From Thermomicrobiales bacterium (GTDB lineage: Bacteria; Chloroflexota; Chloroflexia; Thermomicrobiales; UBA6265), in assembly GCA_030447145.1 (NCBI GenBank), contig JAUJLY010000075.1:1-9573 (forward strand): a stretch of 9,573 nucleotides of DNA. The letters run 5' to 3'. The translations under genes were made by a program, and so were the position numbers. Numbering within the stretch: position 1 is the first letter of the stretch; each line of letters begins with the position of its first letter. The notes beneath the pieces are model-generated. The model was not told where the DNA came from and did not search any database. It saw only the letters and a list, made by a program, of their open reading frames with translations. Below, one piece after another: positions 1 through 6,261 of the stretch.

Positions 1-381
1 GCATGGGGTACGGGCGGCGTCTCAAGTACGTTCAAGCGGATCATGCGGCGCAAGCGCCCGAGCTCAGAAGGCACAGCGATCAAGGTCGCTGTCGCGAACA
101 TCGGCGGCTCTAGCTTTCCAAGCGGACACGTCATTATCTATATGGGCGTATACGGGTTTCTTGCTTACCTCGCAGACACCTGGGTGAGAGCCAAATCGAT
201 CCGAAGGGTTGTCGTCGCCCTGCTTACATCCCTGTTGGCGCTCGTCGGCCCCAGCCGGATCTATCTTGGTCACCACTGGTTCACCGATGTTGCCGCGTCA
301 TACCTGCTTGGCACAACGTGGCTAGTCGGGCTCACGGCCCTCTACCGCCGCACCAAGCGATGGATGATAAAGGGAGCGTGA
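1..381 (+). CDS. PAP2-superfamily phosphatase, C-terminal part (5' end outside window)
   Basis: This is a membrane-associated phosphatase of the PAP2 (type 2 phosphatidic acid phosphatase / BacA-independent undecaprenyl-PP phosphatase-like) superfamily. The reading frame is open at base 1, so the start lies upstream; the ATG at 43 falls inside the first motif and is not the true start. All three family motifs are visible, counting codons from base 1: K-x6-RP at residues 12-20 (KRIMRRKRP), PSGH at 40-43, and SR-x5-H-x3-D at 85-96 (SRIYLGHHWFTD), with His43 and His92 as the expected catalytic pair. Hydrophobic stretches around residues 44-60, 70-84 and 99-115 fit the usual membrane helices. The likely substrate is a lipid or prenyl (pyro)phosphate on the outer membrane face; the exact substrate cannot be told. 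It ends just before the ileS promoter and probably belongs to a separate transcription unit. Confidence 0.9.
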   Translation, partial: AWGTGGVSSTFKRIMRRKRPSSEGTAIKVAVANIGGSSFPSGHVIIYMGVYGFLAYLADTWVRAKSIRRVVVALLTSLLALVGPSRIYLGHHWFTDVAASYLLGTTWLVGLTALYRRTKRWMIKGA

Positions 382-403
382 AAGCAGGAATCACCGCCAT
401 TTT

Positions 404-412
404 TGGTACACT
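404..412 (+). promoter_or_regulatory. Candidate extended -10 promoter for the T-box/ileS transcript
   Basis: TGGTACACT reads as a TGn extension plus a -10-like hexamer TACACT (4 of 6 to TATAAT). It sits 23 nt after the PAP2 stop and just before the first recognisable T-box bases. No good -35 hexamer is found 16-18 nt upstream, so the call rests on the extended -10 and its position. Transcription would begin near 418-420. Confidence 0.4.
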
Positions 413-623
413 AACACGTAAGAGAAGAAGCTTGAGGCGCTGAAGGAAAACGCGCCCCCTGTGCGCCGACCAGCAAGTCCGGGACGATGGAAGCCGGATC
501 ATCAAGTACACAGTGGGACATCGTTCCTGAGCCGTCGCGCCAACGTCCTTCGGGGACTAGTAGACGCGACCGGGTCCCGTCCGATATCACGGATCAAGCG
601 GGTCATTCTGCCGAATGGCCAAC

Positions 624-654
624 TGAGGTGGTACCGCGGCACTGCTCGTCCTCA
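624..654 (+). promoter_or_regulatory. T-box antiterminator
   Basis: TGAGG (624-628) pairs with CCTCA (650-654). The seven-base bulge UGGUACC (629-635) follows, then a short inner helix GCG (636-638) with CGT (647-649). This is the standard T-box antiterminator layout. It uses the same CCTCA strand as the terminator, so the two folds exclude each other; uncharged tRNA-Ile bound at the bulge would favour this one. Confidence 0.85.
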
Positions 655-675
655 ACCCTGAGGTCGGGCCCTTTT
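644..675 (+). terminator. T-box attenuator terminator upstream of ileS
   Basis: The arms are GCTCG-T-CCTCA (644-654) and TGAGG-T-CGGGC (659-669) with loop ACCC: ten pairs including one T·G, plus one internal T·T mismatch. The tract CCTTTT ends at 675. The T run is short (four), but the hairpin competes exactly with the antiterminator, which supports a transcriptional rather than a translational T-box. Confidence 0.75.
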
Positions 676-838
676 CGTGCCTGATACCAGGCTTCTTAAC
701 TCAGTTTTAGGTAAGGCCGCACGGTCCGGCGTGAGGGCTACCCGGCCAACCGCTGGCCAGGAATGCCACCCAAGACGCCGATTGACTGCGCATCGCGCAA
801 GTTCCAGATGTGAAACGCTCCGGGAGAACCAGGACACC
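676..838 (+). other. Long leader between T-box terminator and ileS start, with two hairpins
   Basis: This stretch of about 160 nt between the attenuator and the ileS ATG has no convincing gene. It contains hairpin GCCTG-ATAC-CAGGC (679-692), followed closely by a pyrimidine run TTCTT (693-697), and hairpin GGCCA-ACCGC-TGGCC (744-758). The ileS frame stays open through this region from 677, but its translation is rich in Arg, Ser and Thr and lacks IleRS homology, so I treat it as untranslated. Confidence 0.5.
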
Positions 839-3800
839 ATGGTCGAGACAACGAAGACAGCAAAGACATTCCAGGACGTCCCGTCGAAGGTTGACTTCCC
901 GCACATGGAGCGAGATCTCCTCGAATGGTGGGACAAGGAGCAGGTCGTTCGCCAGTATCTCGACCGCAACAACGGGTCTGAAGAGCGGTTCTCGTTCATC
1001 GACGGACCGATCACCGCGAACAACCCTATGGGCGTACACCACGCCTGGGGCCGCTCCTACAAGGACATCTTCCAGCGGTATCAAAATATGCTGGGCAAGG
1101 AGCAGCGCTTCCAGAACGGCTTCGATAGCCAGGGGCTTCATGTCGAGGTCGAGGTGGAGAAGGAGCTGGGCCTCAAGAACAAGCGCGAGATCGAATCGTT
1201 TGGTGTTGCGGAGTTCGTGGAGCGATGCAAGCAGCGCGTCTGGAAATACTCCGCCCGGCAGACCGAGCAGTCCAAGCGTCTCGGCTACTTCATGGACTGG
1301 GACAACAGTTACTACACAATGTCGGATGAGAACAACTACACCATCTGGCATTTCCTGAAGACCTGTCACGAGCGAGGCTGGATCTACAAGGGAGACGATG
1401 TGATGCCCTGGTGCCCACGCTGTGGCACCGGCCTCTCGGAGCACGAGATTGTCACCGAGGGATACAAGGAGCGCACGCACCTGTCGCTCTTCGTTGAGCT
1501 ACCACTGACGGACGAAGACGCTTCCCTATTGGTCTGGACGACAACGCCGTGGACGCTTACATCCAATGTGGCGGCCTCGGTTAACCCTGAACTGGCCTAT
1601 GCCAAGGTGAAACAGGGTGACAAGACGTTCTACGTCGCGAAGGACGCGATTGGAGACGCCGTGCGCGGTGAACACGAGGTCGTCGGGGAGGTACGAGGCG
1701 CCGATCTGGTTGGGCGCTCCTATCGGGGCCCTTACGATGAGCTTCCGGTCGCCGAAGGGCTCGGACACAGGGTGATCGCGTGGAGTGACGTAAGCTCCGA
1801 GGAAGGTACGGGCATCGTCCATACCGCCGGTGGCGCGGGTAAGGAAGACTACGCCCTCTCGAAAGAGAACGACCTGGCCATCATCGCCCCTATCAATGAG
1901 TTCGGCATCTTCCTCGATGGCTTCGGCTGGCTCACCGGCAAACATGCGGCCGAGGTTGGTAAGGAGATCGAACAGGATCTCAAGCAAAAGGGACTTCACT
2001 ACCGTTCCGAGATGTACACCCACCGTTACCCGGTGTGCTGGAGATGCGGTACGGATCTGCTCTTCCGCCTGGTGGACGAATGGTTCATTTCGATAGACGG
2101 TCTCCGTGAGCAGCTCAAGGAGCAAACCAGGACCATCAACTGGATTCCCTCCTCCGGGATGGAGCGCGAGCTGGACTGGCTTACCAATATGCACGACTGG
2201 ATGATCTCCAAGAAGCGCTACTGGGGCCTCGCACTGCCCATCTTCGATTGTGAGGAATGCGGCACCTTCGATGTGATTGGTTCCGAACACGAGCTCAAGG
2301 AGCGCGCCGTCTCGGGCTGGGAGGAGTTCGAGGGCCACTCCCCACACCGCCCCTATCTGGACACTATCCAAATCGCATGCAAGGGGTGCGGCAAGCCGGT
2401 CAACCGTATCAAGGATGTAGGCAATCCCTGGCTGGACGCGGGCATCGTCGCAATGTCAACGCTGCACTACCGGACCGACAAGGAGTACTGGGAGAAGTGG
2501 TACCCGGCTGACCTCATCTCCGAGAGCTTCCCGGGCCAGTTCCGCAACTGGTTCTATGCGCTACTGGCCGAGAGCGTCGCGCTCACCGCCCGTGCGCCGT
2601 TCAGGAACGTCTTCACCTACGCCCTCATGCGAGACGAGAAGGGCGAGGAGATGCACAAGTCCAAGGGCAATGCGATCTGGTTTGACGATGCTGCCGATGA
2701 GATTGGCGTCGATACCATGCGATGGCTGTTCGCCACGGTGAACCCGGGCATCAACCTGAGCTTTGGCTTAAACGTCACGAACGATGTCAGGCGTCGCTTC
2801 ATCCTTCCGCTCTGGAACTCCTACTCGTTCTTCGTCACCTACGCGAATCTGGATGGCTGGATACCGCCGGCGACGCCGACTCCCATGGCGGAGCGCACGC
2901 TGCTCGACCGCTGGCTTATCTCCCGCGCGCATGAGCTGACCCAGCAAGTGCGCGAGAACATGGACCGGTTCGACGTGACCACGGCCAGCCGGGCGATCGA
3001 GAACTTCGTCGTTGAAGAGCTCTCCAACTGGTACATCCGGCGCAATCGACGCCGCTTCTGGAAGCCGGAGAGCGATGCGGACAAGTCGGCGGCCTACGAG
3101 ACGCTTCATGAGGCGCTGGTTATCGTGGCCAAGCTCCTCACACCGACGCTGCCGTTCATGAGCGAGACGATCTACCAAAACATCGTCCGCTCGGCCGACG
3201 AGTCGGCGCCCATATCGGTGCATCTCACGGACTTCCCTGTGGCTGATGCATCGCTGGTCGACGCGCAGCTCTCCCGGGAAATGGGCGCCGTCCTAGCGGT
3301 CGTCAAGCTGGGCCGGTCCGCGCGGTCAGAGGCAAACATCAAGGTTCGGCAGCCGCTACCAGCGATCCTCGTCCATACCCCTGATCCGGCAGATGCGGAA
3401 GCGGTGGTGCGGCTGAAGAGCCAGATCCTTGACGAGCTCAATGTCAAGGATGTTCGGGCGCTCACTGATCTCGGGGATGTTCTCGCCTACGAGGTTAAGC
3501 CGAACCTTCCCCTGCTCGGGCCCAAGTATGGCAAGCAACTTGGGGCGATACGGAGCGCGCTTGGGAAGCTGGACGCCGCCGCCATAGCGGCCAAAGTGAA
3601 TGCGGGCGAAAAGATCACAATTCCACTCCCGGACGGCTCTAGGCCTGAGCTGCTCGCGGAAGAAGTGCTTGTCACCTTACGGAAGAGAGAAGGATTCGCC
3701 GCCGCTCAGTCGAGCGAGGCGACCGTTGTCCTTGATACGGAACTGACGCCGGAGTTGATTGGTGAGGGGGTGGCCCGTGACTTCGTTCGCGTAGTTCAGG

Positions 3801-4033
3801 ACGCGCGCAAGCAGTTCGAGCTCCAGATCGATGACCGGATTGAGCTGCGCTACAACAGCGACAGCGAAACAGCCTCGGCGATTGAGACGCACGCCGACGA
3901 AATCCGGCGCGAAGTCCTGGCGACGTTGCTCACTCGTGCAGACGGTCTGTCCGGCGAGGATGGATATACGACCGTGAAGGTTGGCTCCGGAATCGTTGAA
4001 ATCGCAATAGCGCGGTCTGCGCAGAACAGCTAG
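839..4033 (+). CDS. ileS: Isoleucyl-tRNA synthetase, type 2, with altered HIGH (GVHH) and KMSKS (EMHKS) motifs
   Basis: A class Ia aminoacyl-tRNA synthetase that attaches isoleucine to tRNA-Ile in the cytoplasm. At 1064 residues from the chosen ATG it has the usual length for the eukaryotic-like (type 2) branch. The ATG at 839 follows AGGA (831-834) and GGGAGA (822-827), and the protein from here begins like the family (FPxMExxLLxWW). The catalytic-domain HIGH position reads GVHH at residues 65-68 and the KMSKS loop reads EMHKSKGN at 604-611. The CP1 editing domain shows WTTTPWTL at 233-240 and GTGIVHTAGGAGKEDY at 323-338; the His328 and Asp337 expected for hydrolytic editing are kept. CxxC pairs lie at 192/195, 400/403, 471/474 and 514/517. 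The anticodon-binding part includes SNWYIRRNRRRFWK, and a type 2 (DUF5915-like) C-terminal extension follows. It is controlled by the upstream T-box. The changed motifs resemble IleRS2 enzymes described as strongly mupirocin resistant. Confidence 0.97.
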   Translation: MVETTKTAKTFQDVPSKVDFPHMERDLLEWWDKEQVVRQYLDRNNGSEERFSFIDGPITANNPMGVHHAWGRSYKDIFQRYQNMLGKEQRFQNGFDSQGLHVEVEVEKELGLKNKREIESFGVAEFVERCKQRVWKYSARQTEQSKRLGYFMDWDNSYYTMSDENNYTIWHFLKTCHERGWIYKGDDVMPWCPRCGTGLSEHEIVTEGYKERTHLSLFVELPLTDEDASLLVWTTTPWTLTSNVAASVNPELAYAKVKQGDKTFYVAKDAIGDAVRGEHEVVGEVRGADLVGRSYRGPYDELPVAEGLGHRVIAWSDVSSEEGTGIVHTAGGAGKEDYALSKENDLAIIAPINEFGIFLDGFGWLTGKHAAEVGKEIEQDLKQKGLHYRSEMYTHRYPVCWRCGTDLLFRLVDEWFISIDGLREQLKEQTRTINWIPSSGMERELDWLTNMHDWMISKKRYWGLALPIFDCEECGTFDVIGSEHELKERAVSGWEEFEGHSPHRPYLDTIQIACKGCGKPVNRIKDVGNPWLDAGIVAMSTLHYRTDKEYWEKWYPADLISESFPGQFRNWFYALLAESVALTARAPFRNVFTYALMRDEKGEEMHKSKGNAIWFDDAADEIGVDTMRWLFATVNPGINLSFGLNVTNDVRRRFILPLWNSYSFFVTYANLDGWIPPATPTPMAERTLLDRWLISRAHELTQQVRENMDRFDVTTASRAIENFVVEELSNWYIRRNRRRFWKPESDADKSAAYETLHEALVIVAKLLTPTLPFMSETIYQNIVRSADESAPISVHLTDFPVADASLVDAQLSREMGAVLAVVKLGRSARSEANIKVRQPLPAILVHTPDPADAEAVVRLKSQILDELNVKDVRALTDLGDVLAYEVKPNLPLLGPKYGKQLGAIRSALGKLDAAAIAAKVNAGEKITIPLPDGSRPELLAEEVLVTLRKREGFAAAQSSEATVVLDTELTPELIGEGVARDFVRVVQDARKQFELQIDDRIELRYNSDSETASAIETHADEIRREVLATLLTRADGLSGEDGYTTVKVGSGIVEIAIARSAQNS

Positions 4034-4041
4034 CAGAGAAT

Positions 4042-4059
4042 CTGCGCTTCCAGGCGCAG
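4042..4059 (+). other. Small hairpin in the ileS-ychF gap
   Basis: CTGCGC-TTCCAG-GCGCAG forms a perfect 6-bp stem with a 6-nt loop, 8 nt after the ileS stop and just before the ychF ribosome binding site. No T tract follows, so it is not a convincing terminator. It could affect mRNA processing or ychF translation. Confidence 0.4.
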
Positions 4060-4075
4060 CGATGAAGGATATATC

Positions 4076-5188
4076 TTGGCGACAAAACTGGTGATCATTG
4101 GTCTTCCCGGATCCGGGAAGACCACCGTGTTCAATGCGCTCACTCGGGCAGAGGCCGCGACTGGTACGTTTGGCGCGGCTAACGACGAGCCCAACCTCGC
4201 GACTGTAAAAGTCCCGGATCCCCGGCTTGATACGCTCACCGAGCTCTTCAAGCCCCAGCGGAAGGTCCAGGCTGATGTGCAGTATCTTGACGTCGCAGGG
4301 ATCGCAAAGGGAATGGCGGAGAAGGGCCTGAGCGGCCAGCTTCTCGGTCATCTTGCCCAGGCAGATGCGCTGGTTCATGTAGTTCGTGCATTTGACGACC
4401 CGAATGTCCCTCATCCAGAGGAAATGGTAGACCCCTTGCGGGATATCGAAACGCTGAGCATGGAACTGTTGTTCAGTGACCTGGGGCTCATCGAGAAGCG
4501 CATCACCCGCATCGAAAGCCAGATCCAGAAGACGCGGGGGGCGGATCGCGAATTGGCGGAACGCGAGCTTGCACTCATGAGAAAGCTCCTAGCCGCGCTG
4601 GAAAACGCCCAGCCAATCCGCGAAGTTGTCGACGACCTGGATCCGGACGATGCGAAATTGCTGCGGGGTTTTGGCTTCCTGACAGAAAAGCCATTGCTTA
4701 TTCTCCTCAATCTCGGCGAGGATCAGCTCGGCGAATCGGGTGAGGACCTCGTTGCAAAAGCTCGTGAAAAGTTTGCCGCCCCCAAGGTTGCGGTCGATGG
4801 CATAGCGGGCAAGATCGAGATGGAGATAGGCCAGCTTGAAGGCGAGGACGCTGAACTCTTCATGGGCGATCTGGGCATTACGGAGTCAGCGCTCGGGCGT
4901 ATTATTCGGAGCTCGTTCGACCTGCTTGGTCTAATGCCCTTCTTCACTGTTGGCGAGGACGAGTGCCGGGCCTGGACCATCCGCCGCGGGGCCACAGCCG
5001 TTGAGGCAGCCGGTGAGATCCACAGCGACATCCAGCGTGGCTTCATCCGGGCAGAGGTTGTCGGCTACGACGCGATGATTGCAGCAGGATCCATGGCGCA
5101 GGTCCGCAAGGCAGGCGAACTCCGGCGGGAAGGAAAGACCTACATCGTTCAGGACGGCGACATCATCAATTTCCTCTTCAACGTCTAG
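4076..5188 (+). CDS. ychF: YchF/Ola1-family P-loop NTPase with TGS domain
   Basis: YchF is a ribosome-associated NTPase of the Obg family that, unusually for the family, prefers ATP; it acts in the cytoplasm in stress response and translation. The start is TTG at 4076, with AAGGA at 4065-4069 at 6-nt spacing; the protein from here (MATKLVIIGLPG) begins as the family does. It has 370 residues, near the usual ~360. The P-loop GLPGSGKTT spans residues 9-17 (NVGKS-type in well-studied members), the G3-like segment is DVAG at 72-75, and the G4 position reads NLGE at 212-215, the NxxE form linked to ATP rather than GTP use. A charged helical insert lies around 135-180. The C-terminal TGS region ends with IVQDGDIINFLFNV. 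It follows ileS by 42 nt and precedes the DUF4272 gene by 20 nt, probably as one operon. Confidence 0.95.
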   Translation: MATKLVIIGLPGSGKTTVFNALTRAEAATGTFGAANDEPNLATVKVPDPRLDTLTELFKPQRKVQADVQYLDVAGIAKGMAEKGLSGQLLGHLAQADALVHVVRAFDDPNVPHPEEMVDPLRDIETLSMELLFSDLGLIEKRITRIESQIQKTRGADRELAERELALMRKLLAALENAQPIREVVDDLDPDDAKLLRGFGFLTEKPLLILLNLGEDQLGESGEDLVAKAREKFAAPKVAVDGIAGKIEMEIGQLEGEDAELFMGDLGITESALGRIIRSSFDLLGLMPFFTVGEDECRAWTIRRGATAVEAAGEIHSDIQRGFIRAEVVGYDAMIAAGSMAQVRKAGELRREGKTYIVQDGDIINFLFNV

Positions 5189-5208
5189 GAAAGAGAAGGG
5201 CGAGCGCC

Positions 5209-5949
5209 ATGGCGGAGCAGAATGGCCAAATGAGCGAAGACGATTCTGTCGATATCCGACCGTGGCCGGTGATCGAACTCATCGGCCGGGCGGTTGTCCT
5301 CGCGTCGGTTGCCCGACGCGGCACACTTGAGGTCGATTCCGGGCGCGATGTCTTTGATCTTGAGACTGATCGGTTTGACCTCGTCACATGGACGCGAACG
5401 GAGCTTCAGAGCTGGGTCTCCGACCGTGAACTGGAACTCCTCAGCCGACCAGTGGGCGAACTGGATGACGACGACCTCGCCGAGTGCGACGACGCCCTTA
5501 TCAGCGCCTCGACGATCGCATGGGCCCTGCGTGCCGTACCCTCCGCGACCCTTCCCATGCCTCAGGACGGCGTTGCCGAGGGCGAGGTCCTCGAATGGGC
5601 GCCGGAGCCGTGGGCGAAAGTGCGCGCCCTGCAATCCGGTGCCAGATTGCGGTCCGACGATGAACTCGCCCGGGAACGTGAACGCTGGGAGTTGTGGTAC
5701 TGGCGCGCCATTGATGTTGCGGACGACATGGACGCACTGGCTGACGTTGTCGCGGAACTCGGGAAGTCAGACCTCATACCGATCGTGGATGGTGACTTCG
5801 CGACCGATGCAGGCATTCCATTCGCAACCCTCGGCCAGGACGACCAGGACGATGTCGCCTGGCTCTCAGAGCTTCGCCTTTGCGCCCTCAATTGGGCATG
5901 TGGCTTCGGTAACTCCTGGGAGACCGCGCCACTCTACCTCGACGACTGA
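5209..5949 (+). CDS. Probable DUF4272-domain protein
   Basis: An acidic, soluble 246-residue protein with no signal peptide or membrane segment; its function is unknown. The pattern fits DUF4272 from memory of the family: a helical segment with LISASTIAWALRAV (about residues 97-110) followed by LPMP, then RERERWELWYWRAIDV (about 155-170), and a C-terminal LRLCALNWACGFGNSWE that matches the family's usual ALNWL..W ending. The call is by eye and could be wrong. The ATG at 5209 is preceded by an AAGGG run (5195-5199) at about 9-nt spacing; an in-frame ATG at 5230 is an alternative. It starts 20 nt after ychF and is probably cotranscribed. The low-complexity acidic stretch LDDDDLAECDD lies around residues 85-95. 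Confidence 0.75.
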   Translation: MAEQNGQMSEDDSVDIRPWPVIELIGRAVVLASVARRGTLEVDSGRDVFDLETDRFDLVTWTRTELQSWVSDRELELLSRPVGELDDDDLAECDDALISASTIAWALRAVPSATLPMPQDGVAEGEVLEWAPEPWAKVRALQSGARLRSDDELARERERWELWYWRAIDVADDMDALADVVAELGKSDLIPIVDGDFATDAGIPFATLGQDDQDDVAWLSELRLCALNWACGFGNSWETAPLYLDD

Positions 5950-5989
5950 TCCAGGCCATCGGTCCTCATGACACCCGGCCCTTGCCACT

Positions 5990-6016
5990 GACAGCCGGTA
6001 GCCCCGCCGGCTTGTC
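5990..6016 (+). terminator. Possible terminator of the ileS-ychF-DUF4272 unit
   Basis: The arms GAC-AGCCGG (5990-5998) and CCGGCT-T-GTC (6007-6016) give nine pairs with one bulged T and loop TAGCCCCG, 41 nt after the DUF4272 stop. No T tract follows (next bases CGCGAAAAG), so intrinsic termination is doubtful and the call is weak. Confidence 0.3.
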
Positions 6017-6043
6017 CGCGAAAAGACAGGAGTATGGGAGATC

Positions 6044-6059
6044 TTCCAAAGTTCCAAAG
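6044..6059 (+). repeat. Two tandem copies of TTCCAAAG
   Basis: Two exact head-to-tail 8-bp copies with no spacer lie about 140 bp upstream of the promoter-like element of the ArsR-DUF2087 gene. They could be a regulator site or simple slippage; two copies are too few to decide. Confidence 0.5.
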
Positions 6060-6194
6060 GCAGTCGGACGCCCCGCGCTGCTGCGACATTCCGAGCATTA
6101 CCTCCGGCTTCTTACCGCCTCCGAGCAGCTGGACGGACGCCGTAGCACTTCCCGTCCCCCAACAATTTGCCTGCGTCGGGTCCTTCACTTGCCA

Positions 6195-6226
6195 TTGACT
6201 CGCCACCGTTTCGATGATAGTCTAAT
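6195..6226 (+). promoter_or_regulatory. Candidate promoter of the ArsR-DUF2087 gene
   Basis: TTGACT (6195-6200) matches 5 of 6 of the -35 consensus. Possible -10 boxes are GATAGT (6216-6221, 15-nt spacer), TAGTCT (6218-6223, 17 nt) and TCTAAT (6221-6226, 5 of 6 but a long 20-nt spacer). The AT-richer patch stands out in the gap and lies 35-65 nt before the proposed start codon, a normal promoter position. The exact -10 is not decided. Confidence 0.45.
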
Positions 6227-6248
6227 TCCACGTCTGTCGAAGTAATAG

Positions 6249-6255
6249 AAAGGAG
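6249..6255 (+). promoter_or_regulatory. Strong ribosome binding site that points to a CTG start
   Basis: AAAGGAG is a near-ideal Shine-Dalgarno sequence. It lies 6 nt before CTG at 6262, in frame with the HTH protein. No ATG, GTG or TTG occurs in that frame between the upstream TAA (6223-6225) and the TTG at 6346, which falls inside the DNA-binding domain. Confidence 0.7.
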
Positions 6256-6261
6256 AGGGTC

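Larger units (their letters stand above)
416..675 (+). promoter_or_regulatory. T-box riboswitch, isoleucine-specific, transcription-attenuating
   Basis: A T-box leader binds uncharged tRNA and switches downstream genes on when the tRNA is not aminoacylated. Elements read from the sequence, in order: an AGAGAAGAAG stretch (421-430) like the 5' K-turn of Stem I; a distal-loop signature with CCGG/CCGG stem and GATG in the loop (479-497); a specifier segment GGACATCGTTCCTGAG with the Ile codon ATC at 520-522; a Stem III hairpin of 8 pairs (601-608 with 613-620, one G·U, loop TGCC); and the conserved T-box AGGTGGTACCGCGG at 626-639. The bulge UGGU would pair with tRNA 3' ACCA; discriminator A fits tRNA-Ile. 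The leader lies directly upstream of ileS, matching the specifier. I did not draw all Stem I and Stem II pairs, so the exact 5' boundary is approximate. Confidence 0.9.
5950..6261. other. Non-coding gap between the DUF4272 gene and the ArsR-DUF2087 gene
   Basis: No convincing gene is seen on either strand here; the open frames overlap the promoter or the flanking gene and translate to Ser/Arg/Pro-rich sequence with no recognisable domain. The region holds a GC-rich hairpin (5990-6016), an exact tandem repeat of TTCCAAAG (6044-6051 and 6052-6059), and promoter-like bases followed by a ribosome binding site at the right end. No tRNA-like fold was recognised. Confidence 0.6.

Noticed and set aside
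461..684. Small + strand open frames of about 65 codons in the ileS leader
   Set aside because: They overlap conserved T-box RNA elements; the structure explains the sequence better than coding.
677..838. In-frame N-terminal extension of IleS by 54 codons
   Set aside because: Starts inside the T-box terminator tail, lacks similarity to IleRS N-termini, and the ATG at 839 has ribosome-binding bases and a family-like start.
707..1480. Open frame of 257 codons on the - strand over the ileS leader and 5' part
   Set aside because: Shadow of ileS; Leu/Val-rich antisense translation with no domain.
1526..2371. Long open frame (281 codons) on the - strand inside ileS
   Set aside because: Fully antisense to a clear ileS coding region with many family motifs; no recognisable domain and explained by GC-rich codon bias.
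3677..4414. Open frame of 245 codons on the - strand across the ileS-ychF junction
   Set aside because: Antisense to two well-supported genes, with no domain and no sensible context.
5934..6206. 90-codon - strand frame in the same gap
   Set aside because: Overlaps the 3' end of the DUF4272 gene; no domain and no supporting context.
5982..6245. 87-codon + strand frame in the gap before the ArsR-DUF2087 gene
   Set aside because: Runs through the promoter-like bases, Ser/Arg/Pro-rich, with no clear ribosome site or domain.
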